64,000 bases of DNA. It comes from Toxotes chatareus (Eukaryota > Chordata > Actinopteri > Toxotidae). A model generated the notes under the pieces. That model worked only from the letters and a program-made list of their open reading frames with translations, did no database searches and was not told the origin of the DNA. The DNA is taken from assembly GCA_016801885.1 (NCBI GenBank), contig CM028888.1:12075170-12139169 (forward strand), in the 5' to 3' direction. A program made the position numbers and the translations under genes. Positions 9,396 to 19,767 of this stretch are shown one piece after another; position 1 is the first letter of the stretch; each line of letters opens with the position of its first letter.

Positions 9396-12300
9396 TGGAT
9401 GACAGTGTACTATAGTTATTTTCGGGAAATTGTTGTCAGCTTCTCCTGCTAGGTTTGGTTGCTGCTGAGTGCGCAGTCACGAGCATCTAGAGCCCTACCG
9501 GACTACACCAATTGTCTAGTTTCAAAAATAGTCAAACTATTTTCATACTCCCCTCACATGGAACTTCATGAGCTCCCATGGATGTTATGACTTTGCAGAG
9601 CATTGCCCTTCAGCCCTTGATGCATGACTCGTCAAAATTGGACAAGAACCCTTACTGCTAAGCATGGATGAGGAGGTGCAGTCTTCTGTCTCCAGTCAGG
9701 AGATGTCATGTGCCTCATATGTCAGCATCCACCTTCTTCTGCATGTCCTCCACTCAAGAATAACCAGCTTCTTGATGGCAGAGAAGCTAGCATTCGTCAT
9801 CTCCGGATTGACATGATGTTGGAGTTCACTGAGGCAGCATTGTCCGTCCCATTCTGATAAAGACCCTTTCTCAAGCTTTCTTCTGAAAGAGAAGATAGTT
9901 GTACTCAACCGTAGAACCACCTCACCTACTCAACAAAACATTTTCCGCTTTATCCCCTTCTCTGTAAGTGCAGTTTCAAGTAGCCAGTGACATAATGGAT
10001 GAGATGGATAAGATATTCCATCAGTCGGGGACTGTGGTTATCAGCTTGGTGCTTTTGATCTTTAGGTATAATTTCAGTAATTGACTTTAGAGAGAAAAGA
10101 TGCAGACTGCAAGACTGGAGATATTTTTTTGAGAAACAGGTTTTAATGCCCCTTTAACTTATAAGCTATAAAATATTTCTTCATATACTCAATGTAGTGT
10201 TGTCTCTGAACTCATAGTGATGCATTTATGACAGTGTTACATTATGTATTACTTGAATTGTTAATGACTCTGGCTGGGTTGGATGGTTAACCACATCTGT
10301 TATCATAGAGTCTATCAGCCTGTTTCTGTATATGGGTGTGTTGACTATTTAATTTAACATGAAGATGTGACAGGGACTGAACTTTTGTCCATTTGAACAC
10401 ATTTGCGGGTTGGAGTCTGTGAGAATTTTTGTTGCACATAATGCAGTCATTCAACTCTCTTTACAAAGTTGCCTATATTTTAGAGATATCCTCAACGAGA
10501 ACATAGTGTTTTCACACAATCTTCAGCTGAAATCGTTCAGCTCATGCAATTTTAACAATGATAACAGACTCTTCTGAAACAGTGGCAGACTTTTGCAGAT
10601 AGGTACCCATGCATTTGTTTGCTCATGTCTGCGTTTACAGGACAGAGATGGGACATTATAGGTACAGACACTGACCCACCGTAGAAAACGTGGGAAAAGA
10701 GAGAGCATCAGAAAGGAAGAGGGAAAGAAACAGTGATGGATTGACAGACATCTGGAGACAGATGTAGAGTGATTGGCATGGAGAGAACCAGTGATTGATA
10801 GGCATAAAAAATGTAACTGATAGCTGTGACAGCTCGGTGGTGGTGGATTGGAGGAGTGTATGTGGGGGGTGGTAGGCAGTCACTTGACAATACGTGAGAA
10901 GTACGGCATGACTGTATATTCACTCACTTCCCTGCTGACCCCCCCCCCCCACACACACACATACACACATACAAAAATGAACAGAAAAAAAAAAAACATC
11001 CCCATCTCTCTCCACCAGGCCTCAGTCTCTGCTCTCTACCCTCCTTGGCCTAACCAATTACAGTTGCCCGGCTTCTCCTTTGTGTCTGGATATAAGCAAG
11101 GCCACTCATCTACAATCAGTGGCAACACTTACACCAATTAGCCAAGCCTAAGGAAAAGGCTGGAGCTGCAGAAGAGTGTGCTCAAACACCACTAAGAGTT
11201 CAGATGGTCATTAAAGATTGGCACCAGCTAGAATAGTAATAACTGCAATGATCATTTCTTCCAAGAGTGCTTGTGAGAGACTTTCAGAGCCATTTCCATT
11301 TATATTAGCTGTTTATTTGCGCTAATATGACACTTGTGCCCAAAATAGTCCAAAAGAAAGACTTGCAGTGATGTAAATAGGATTAGCCAGATACAAATCT
11401 CTGTTTCCTGAATCACAATTACAAGAATTTATTCCTTTGGGAATGCACAAGAGAGGTAGGGACTTATTTTGGGCACACATTTTTGGCAGAAAAAGGTGCA
11501 TGAATACAGCACAACAGAGAGCAAATTTCTGGTTTGTGTTAATGTCTGATGTGTGTGTCTGTGTAGTATGTGTAAGTGTGTGTATTTCTGTCAGAATTCT
11601 TCTCCATCTCAGTAAACCTCTGTAATTACATCCTAACAGAGGGAGGAATTAAACCCAGTTTCATCTATTGGGATGATGAATATGACAGCGTACTGTTATA
11701 TAGACTTCATATCTGCAGACAAACACACATAAATCTCCGCCTGTGATGGTGCTGCTCTGAAGGCTGTGTAATTAAACATTGTTATATGAGAAAGTGAATT
11801 AATCTATAGTCTGTGAATGTGCCATCAGGATACGGTTGATGGCAGGCTGTGGTGGAGAGAGGATGATTTAGCTGACGAGGATGGTCATATAAAACCTTGG
11901 GGACTTAGTCGACGGTGAGCAGAAATGGAGTATAATTTGCAAGGTTCCTAAATGATGCCACTTTATTAATTTCTCTTTTTTTTAGGGATAACTGTCATTT
12001 TGATGGAACAAAGAAAGTCACAAAGAAGAGAAAAAACAAAGACACATGGCCATGACTGCAGGCATTTCAGAGTCTCTGCATTTATGTTCTGACAAATGAA
12101 TCTGTGGAGTTATGTAATTTAAGTAACTTGCTGCCGTGGAAGGTAATTTCCTGTTGCAACTTACAATAATACTTAAATGTAATACTGGTAGAGACCTGGT
12201 GGAAGTGAATAATAATGTTGTTTCATTGTTTGAGTCTTGGAACCTGGTCTTTGCTATGCGGAGTTGATCAATTAACGGCTGAGTTGGACATAAGTAACAT

Positions 12301-12775
12301 CATAGGTGATAGACTGTGACGGATCTGCTCAGTTTTGTTGACCTGCTTCTGTCCACTGTCTTGTCACTGTTTAGAGGGTAAAAGTTCAGAGAGTAAAAAA
12401 GATATGTCTCTATAGTCAAGCTCTCATTAAATACTATAAAGTTTAGTTCTCCAGGCTTTTTATTGTTCTATAGTCAATTAAATGTTCTTTTGCTTTCTTT
12501 ATGGGTGAATGCTTAGCATTGGTTAAGGTACATTTAAACAGTTTCTGGTGGTTGTAATCACTCCTCCTCTCCATACTGGCTCAGAAGAGATCCATTCCTT
12601 AGACAATTCCACTGTGAGTGACAGGGGACAAAATCCACTAATTGTATAGAGGAAATCTACCAAAGTTACAGTTTTTTGTATAAAATTCTCACTTTTTTTC
12701 CTCAGACAGTGTTTACTTTCTGAGCTGTGATGGAGCAATAGAAACACAACAAAGGAAGTTTGTACCAAAAGGACT
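9390..12775. other. Unique non-coding sequence
   Basis: No gene recognised. A minus-strand 74-codon frame at 9696-9920 lacks domains. A C-run followed by CA repeats lies at 10941-10970 and an A-run at 10986-10997. The remainder is ordinary AT-rich sequence. Confidence 0.5.
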
Positions 12776-12890
12776 CAGGGCTCTATTTTACTCAGGGCGC
12801 AAAACACAGTGGCGCACTGGTGGACTGGTATTTTCCCAAGCGAGGAAATGAGCCCGTTTTGTGCCGCCTGCTGCTGGCCTGCTCAGAGCA
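12776..12890 (+). repeat. Fragment resembling a teleost 'GGGCTCTATTTTA' dispersed repeat
   Basis: The segment opens with CAGGGCTCTATTTTA, followed by GGGCGCAAAACACAGTGGCG and a short GC-rich stretch that stands out from its AT-rich surroundings. A repeat beginning with this motif and rich in GCGCA-type words is widespread in teleost genomes. Only one end is recognisable and no inverted terminal copy was found downstream, so this is a fragment at best. Assignment rests on the first 15 bases and local composition. Confidence 0.35.
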
Positions 12891-14718
12891 AGTCAACCGT
12901 CAGCACGCTTTTGTTCTATAGTACAGTATATTTATTTGGTATAACAATAAGTAAGAAGCAATCCCTGCTCATTCACTTGCCTGATGGAAACTTAATGAGC
13001 TTCTAGTATTAATATTCAACATACTTGGAAACTCACTCTTGACATATACACTATAAAATCTAAAACTTTCATTACTCAAAAGACATAAAATATTTTCTTA
13101 GATTTGATCATCTCTTAACAAAATCATTACTGGAACTGTGTATGCATATGTGTTTATGTGTTCATGTGCATGTGTGTGTTTTTCAGCAAACTCAAGACCA
13201 ATGGGAGCCAATTAGAGTGTAATGTTAGAGATGACAAAAGAGACTCAGTTTGGTTCAGCCCTCCCGTCTCTGTCTTGCACCCCCTCTGGCTTGATAGCCA
13301 AACAGAGGTTTAATAAGAGAGGTGTCTGGCACTCTCATCTCCTCTCAGACACACAGGAAGCCCAGCAGTCACAGAGTTTGGGTTTAGATGAGGTCACTGC
13401 CCCTGTGGGCTCAGCTGGAAGAAAGGAGACAGTGAAATAAATGGACAAGAGACTGGAGAGCAGAGGAACCAGTTACCAAGCTGAAGCTTGGTGTGTGCCC
13501 TCAGAGATATTATATAACAGAATATGGGATGAGATTGCGGATCAAATGTGTCCTACATAACTGGAAGTCAGACCCATCTCTCCTGTGGGGAAATGTGATA
13601 GAACAGGTTCACCTTTCTACCTTCGCTTCGTGAACTTATTTCAGTGGTTATTTTGCTGAGTCAGGAAGAAGACCACCAGTGCCTGAAATACACACACAGA
13701 TGGACACTGATGCAATTTTAATATTGTGTGGCTATGCTGGCATAGTTTGCTAAAGCACAAATGTAGCTTATGATTTAAAGTTTTGTAACCATATGGAAGC
13801 AAACCAGTGACTGAATCATTTTGTGTTGTCTTTTTCTTATCGTATAAAATGTTAAGAAGTAAAACATTTGTACAAGTTTATACATCACGTTTCCCAGTGC
13901 AGTAATGGAGATTTTTTTTAAAAGAAGTTTTTCATTAAACTAAAACAGTGGTCCTTCCTTAAGATGGAAAGGTTGTAGAGCAGGAGCAGACACAATTTAA
14001 TATCTGAACTGACAGCAGCCTCAATAGACCATAATACAATGCAGCTACAAGATATTTTCCATTTGTAATTGGTGATGATACTGAAAACAAAAAAATTGCC
14101 ACCGTGTCTTGATCTGTAACTTTTTTCATGTTTTCCCGGCTTTTTCAATAATAAAGTGCCTTATCAACACACTGCATTGCAAAAAGTATTTTCATTGAGT
14201 GTTTTGTTGAAAGCTTAAGGCACAATGGATGTTATGTATTAAGTGGAAAGCTAAACTACAGTTGTAGGGCTTGGTAGAGATTACATTTACTCTTCCACTT
14301 GTGGCTGCTTACAATTTCCTGCACTGTCTGTTCACAAATCTGTGCAGAAATAGTTTTCCACTTCGCCTGAAGTCGGAGTAGATGGTAAGAACACAACCTT
14401 TCTTCTGATATAATGGTCTGTAATGACCATCAATATGTATGTTGTGTATTGTATGTTACAGATGCATGGCAATATAGGATCAGTAACCCTTTAATAATTG
14501 TTGTATTAAGTTTTTATGATTCTCCAAATTGGCCCCTTTAGTCTGTGGCTACATTGTCTGAAAACCAAGTGAGCAGTTTCCTTAAGTCACTTCAGGCCTC
14601 TAGAAGTGACCACAAGCCTCTGTTCTTCAGATGGCAGAGGGAGGCTGTCAGGTTGTGTCACAGACAAAGAATACAGGGTGCACTGAAGGGCTTTTTGTGT
14701 GTCTCACAGCAAACGTAC
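12891..14718. other. Unique non-coding sequence
   Basis: No gene or repeat family recognised. A 72-codon + frame at 13222-13440 and a 76-codon minus frame at 13918-14148 have no known domains. The segment 14346-14383 has splice-like ends but stops in all three frames. Confidence 0.5.
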
Positions 14719-15095
14719 CCTTAAAATAGTCTCTTAGCTGCTTGATATTTGCTGCCAGAAGGTAGGACTGTATGGAGAGGCAAAGTTTTGTCTTTCTGCC
14801 ACATCTGAATGGTCAGTAGAGGTCTGTGAATTCTGAAGAGCTCACAGGCACGTTGTGATTTGCATGGATGACTTGCTCGGCAGAAAGCCTTTTCACCTTT
14901 ACGCACAGTTGAATCTCAGGGATCTCTTTCTTTCAGAATGGCAGGATGTAGTTTGGTTGTGTGGGATGTTCCAGGACAAAAACCTCAGAGGAATCCAGCG
15001 GGAGACCATAATCTTTCACAAGGGACACAACATTTCCCTTGTGGTTTATCACAAACTTTGTGCAGGTAATCACATCAGCATCCATAGTCTGTGAA
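14719..15095 (-). pseudogene. Decayed splice-flanked minus-strand frame, product unknown
   Basis: On the minus strand a segment runs from an acceptor-like TATATTACAG (T-rich upstream) to an AAGG|GTACGT donor, 377 bp. One frame reads through all of it with only two stops, both TGA. Pieces read MDADVITCTKFVINHKGN, VVSLVKDYGLPLDSSEVF, VLEHPTQPNYILPF-stop, KKEIPEIQLCVKVKRLSAEQ, VPVSSSEFTDLY-stop, and SIQSYLLAANIKQLRDYFKG. The composition (charged, balanced hydrophobics) is more protein-like than most frames here, but I do not recognise a family. Both TGAs could be former TGG. About six stops are expected by chance in 125 codons, so two are only mildly unusual. On the + strand, 14937-15065 also has consensus splice ends and is open in two frames. 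Coincidence remains possible. Confidence 0.2.
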
Positions 15096-16219
15096 CTGTA
15101 ATATATTCAAAGTATTACAAGTATAACAAAACAAAACAAAAAGATCCGTGGGCTGCTTCAGGAAGGGAGAGAGGGAGAAACTTCACATTACAAGGGAAAA
15201 AAAATCAATTTTTAGTGAGAAGTTTAGGCCAGTTTCATAACAAGTTTGTTTCATAATTACTTTGCCCCTGTGTGGAAAATTGCTGTCAGAGGTGGTTTCC
15301 ACCTTTATTCTATTCAAAAATCATGTTTTTGAGGCTGACTGGAGGAACCTGTTTCACAAAAGTCTTTGATCGGGACACGCAGTAAAGTCTTTACTGCATG
15401 CTGCGTAACACAATACTACAACACTGTTGATGAGAGAACGGCTGCTGAACTGAATGCGCTGTCAAGAGGTGTGCCCCAGTAGCTGGTCACTGAGAATTGC
15501 TGATCTGACATCCAATTTGCCAGCAATAATTGCGCAAATGAGCACAAAACAATAAATGAAAAGCAGCCCATGACTCATGTCAAATAAAACTAGAAGTACC
15601 GCATGGCGGTGGTATGCCTCCACACGTGTTTTTAAACTTAGAAACCATTTATGTAAATTGCTCCTGATTTCTCAAGATTCAGAGGTTGAAAATCCAACAT
15701 GCATTCACAATCACTAGATCATAACCCATGTTTCACCTGGGGCTTCTGCAGAAAATGGATTGGGCTTTGCACGCACATGCACGCACACACACACACAAAA
15801 AGTTTTCCTTGGTCTATCAGTAAATCACTATTACTTTACCGTGGGCATTCATTTAAGGCATTCAAGCACACAACATGGACCAGGCTAAACAGTGGATTAT
15901 CCAAATTCCATCCATCTTACCTGCCATGTCTTTTCCAGAACATACTGAACATGATGGTGACGAGATTTTAGTGGTTAGCCTTTTGTCCTATACTTCCCAA
16001 ACTATTTCCATTATCTTAAGGTCAGAGGCTGGCTCTGCCTGCCGGCTGCAATATTTATCAATCAAACAGGTCTGAGACAACAGAGAAAAGTGGAGTGGCA
16101 CAGCAAAGAGCACTTAGCCTGGATAAACAGGCGGCTAGTACCATGGATCACTGCACTGCTAAGTCTGTCACTGAGAGAGGGGCTAGAGGGAGACAGAAAG
16201 GGGAGAAACTCCGGACATA

Positions 16220-16224
<5 letters not shown>
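15096..16224. other. Unique non-coding sequence
   Basis: No gene recognised. It contains a CAAAA-rich stretch near 15127-15140 and a short CA tract at 15785-15797. A 90-codon frame at 15699-15971 has no domain. Confidence 0.5.

Positions 16225-16280
<56 letters not shown>
16225..16280 (+). repeat. (TG)28 microsatellite
   Basis: Pure TG dinucleotide repeat of 56 bp, the longest perfect dinucleotide array in the window. Open frames through it on both strands (poly-CV and poly-TH) are artefacts of the repeat. Confidence 0.95.
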
Positions 16281-16281
<1 letters not shown>

Positions 16282-17631
16282 ATGTGTGGCTTTGAGTGAG
16301 GCTTTGGGGAGAAACACAGGCCTGGTCAAAATGTCATCAGCGTGCCAGCTTATAGCAGCTTGAAAGGCTTAGAGTTGTGATATTTATCCTGTGGGCTTCG
16401 ACAGGGAGGTGGACTGGGAGAGAAAATATCTGTAATTTCATGGTGTCTTCAGGGGAAATTTGATTTCAGATGGCTGGCAGTCTGATAAATAGGAACTGCT
16501 GCCTGCAATCCTTTCCTAAAGGGATAGAAGAAAGAGTACAAGTCTCCCTTACGCCTGAGTCAGTATGAGTGTAAATGTGTGTTTGTGTGTGTGTGTGTAC
16601 TCATACAGAAATGTTGTGCAAGCTCACCGATAAGATTAGAAAAAACGATCTTTTATGCATGTTACAGTGCTTGTCTTTGCACAGTGTGAGAGTAGTGCTT
16701 TAAAGTGAACGTCTACTGATTGACTGGATTAGTTTTGATTACCCCATGCACCGTGCTGGTTTTTATTTCAATTGTCCCTTGAGAGCACTTGTTCAAGAGT
16801 TAAATAGTATGTGACTGTATTTTATCCTGTCCCTCCGTGGCTCTGCCAGCTGGGGCTCTCGCAGAATTAAAACCAACATCCTCACAATCTCATCATGAAT
16901 TTTTAACGATGAAATCATACCCTATTAATTCAATAGAGACCTCTAAAATTCAATATAGTGTCTAAACAATTAGATTTCTCTGCCCATCATTTCTCTCTAT
17001 TTATATTTAATGTGACTCTTCACACAGCTGAGGGGGAGGGATATGGAGATATATAATAGGAAGGAGACGAGAGTAGAAAGCAGTTAGGAGGATGTGAAAG
17101 GAGAAGAACAAGAAAATCCTCATTTGGTTTGCCGCCACAGTTCATCGTGGTGGATCAGGCCCGTAAATATAGTAGTAGCTAAGAACGATAAACAGCTCTA
17201 TCTTGAGTAGTCCTCATTCGTTTGCCTTTTGTTTCGCAACTGTTTTGCAGCAGTGCATGTTTTTCTCACACGTTAAGTGCTACACTAACTTTCAACCCTC
17301 GGCACACTGTTCAACATCCCGCAACATCAGTGATTGCACCAGAAGTGAAATGTTTCTGAAGCACTCACATGCCTCCAATTAGATCAGGTATCGTGAAAAC
17401 AGTGAACCTCAACTCTGGAAGAGATTCAAAAAGAGCATGACCTTATTTCCAGTGAAAGAGGCAGTGGGAGGCAGAGAGGATAGATTTAGAAGCTCTCAGG
17501 TGGAAACAGCTGACTCTGACTCTGGTGCCCAATAACAGGTCTATTCTCCTCATCGGCCAACAGCTCCAAATGTTTCTGAAAATGCTGCTGATGTTTGTGA
17601 AGAGTCAAGCCCATGGCCCTCTTTGGCAGTG
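16281..17631. other. Unique non-coding sequence with possible conserved elements
   Basis: No gene recognised. A short TG tract lies at 16577-16599. Stretches 16340-16510 and 16845-17000 lack simple repeats. They carry AT-rich homeodomain-type words such as ATTAATTC and AACGATGAAATCAT, in keeping with, but not proof of, conserved non-coding elements. Confidence 0.4.
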
Positions 17632-17656
17632 ACTCTCTCGCTCTCTTCCTCTCTCT

Positions 17657-17688
<32 letters not shown>

Positions 17689-17691
17689 CGT
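17632..17691 (+). repeat. Imperfect (CT)n microsatellite
   Basis: Pyrimidine dinucleotide array with occasional CCCT and GCT interruptions, ending in a pure CT stretch of about ten units. The minus-strand RE-rich open frame across it is a repeat artefact. Confidence 0.9.
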
Positions 17692-18560
17692 ATTTTCTCC
17701 TGATGTGTGCACCAGTGGAGCAGGGATGGGTCTCAAGCCATCCCCTACAGCATTTCACATAGTGCCACCACTGGTGGAATAGCAAGAAGAAGGTGAGAGG
17801 CTGCTCTAAAAGAGGTTGTTGTTATTGGCTCTAATGGTGGGTGGGTAACTGGAGAGTTAAAACAATACAAATTAAAGTTTGTCCTGAATGGATTAAAGCA
17901 TAGGTATGGATTTGTCAAGTCTGGCTTAGTATAGTACTCACATGTCTTGCATGCCGTGAGTGGACTAATCCCTTCCTAGCATGACTACACTGTAAAAGAC
18001 AGGGGACAAAAAACACAATCTGCACAATTCTGTACTATAAAGTTCAGCCGAAGGTAATATCAGACAACAAAATGTCAGACTTTGACATGGGAGACTGTTG
18101 TCTGCCTCCTGTTTCCTGCTGATTGACAGCAGTCTTTTTTCTAACCAAACCTTGACCACAGTGTTGTCAGATCAGAAAATGCTTTTATTTTTGTCACAGT
18201 TTTGTAACACACTGACAAATTATGTCACACCGCCCATTGGGGTGTCAGCTTAGAAGACGTCTGACTGAAATTTGAAACCATGTGAAACATTTTGTGCATT
18301 GAGCATGATGGGATTTCCGTTCAGCACGTCCAAAACAGGCTTGTGCACCAAAGTGTTAAAAGGGATGCTCCTGAATGCCATTTAAATTAGATGGGATCAT
18401 TTCTCTGAAGGTTATGAGTTCAATTATCAGCACCAATTTACTGAGAGTGGCGTAAAACCTTTGTGACATTTATTTCCATCTCTGTTGCAAATTACTGCCA
18501 TGCATTTTGCAAATTATCTGGCCAAATTTGTTTTGAAAGAAATTCAGAAAATCACATATG
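17692..18560. other. Unique non-coding sequence
   Basis: No gene or repeat family recognised in this AT-rich stretch. Confidence 0.5.

Positions 18561-18594
<34 letters not shown>
18561..18594 (+). repeat. Compound (AT)n(GT)n microsatellite
   Basis: Five to six AT units pass directly into about eleven TG units. Confidence 0.9.
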
Positions 18595-18896
18595 ATCATG
18601 TATAATTTTATATGATAACAGAAAACACAGTTTTAGCATAGCTCAAATTCTCTGTTGTTCTCTGATGTACGTTGTACAACATCCAGTCTCAAATGAGCCA
18701 CAGTGACACAGAGGCCCTGATAATGCAGGTGTTAATTTTACAGAACATTTCAAACACTTCCTTGGTTTGGCAGACCCACACATAGCACATACTTTCACCT
18801 CTATTATCATTGGCTTTATACAATTCTATCTTATAATTTTCTTTGCAGTAATCTCTAGGTCAATCACGTACAAAGACTCAGTGTGAATATATGCAG

Positions 18897-18897
<1 letters not shown>

Positions 18898-18943
<46 letters not shown>
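18898..18943 (+). repeat. (CA)23 microsatellite
   Basis: Pure CA array of about 46 bp. Confidence 0.95.
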
Positions 18944-18944
<1 letters not shown>

Positions 18945-19646
18945 TATGAGGCTTTGATGTAAGCCATCCCCATAATGATCAGGGCTTTGCTCATCTCATC
19001 TCCTTGATTGAAGCCGTACAGCAGCATAAATAATTTATTCCCATGTATATTGCAGTGTTTTGAAACATGTCCTTAGATTTCAGTTTGATCAGTCAATTCG
19101 GAACTCATGTACACCTTTGCCAAGCTGCCTGTCCTAAATGTAACTTCATTTTTAAACTGATCCCTCTGTTAAGACAGGTGATACTGTCTGAACACCTGTC
19201 TCCAGAGATCAAATAACAAACTGCTGTGTGACAGGACTAACCAGTAAAATTAAAATGGTGCAAATCTCCTTTTTTTCATGGCCCTTGTGCTTATTTATCC
19301 ATGTGTTACCCTCATATTTTTCAGTAGTGCTAGACATAGTTTTATTTCAGCGTGCTAAATTAACATTTTTGATGTCTTTTTTTTTCTCCCGTGCACATGT
19401 TACCCTGTAGTCTTTTCACTGAAGTTCACACAAAAACCTTTCAGAGCCAATAAGTAACTGAGAGTGAAGAAACTGCCATTGTCACTGCGCTAAGCTCAGT
19501 CAGTCTGAAGCTCAGGACGTTTAGAGACTCACAAAAATTGTTTTTACAGCAGCACAATCACAAAAGGTGACATTCTAAGTTATTATTCATTCACACAAAC
19601 TAGAAGGTAATTAACCTATTACAGCTTGTTAGTAACAGTATGTCAA
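18944..19646. other. Unique non-coding sequence
   Basis: No gene or repeat recognised. A 60-codon + frame at 19228-19410 is T-rich with no domain. Confidence 0.5.
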
Positions 19647-19767
19647 GGATTCATTCACTTTCTACCGCTTAATCCTCTGTCAGGGTTGCGGAGGAGCTGG
19701 AGCCTATACAGGGTGTACCCCCCCCCCACGTAGGCACAGGGAGAACATGCAAACTCCACACAGAAGA
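19647..19767 (+). mobile_element. Internally deleted copy of a teleost dispersed repeat
   Basis: The left part reads TTCATTCACTTTCTACCGCT, then AATCCTCTGTCAGGGTTGCGG, then GGAGCTGGAGCCTATACAGG. The right part reads CACGTAGGCACAGGGAGAAC followed by ATGCAAACTCCACACAGAAG. These are the two ends of a widespread teleost repeat whose full copies carry a middle section ending in 'GGAGGAAACCCACGCAGGCAC'. Here the ends are joined through a run of nine or ten C, so the middle is missing. I am confident it is this repeat but not of its class (non-LTR retroelement tail or related SINE). Confidence 0.7.

Noticed and set aside
16062..16299. Poly-TH and poly-CV open frames
   Set aside because: Artefacts of the (TG)n microsatellite.
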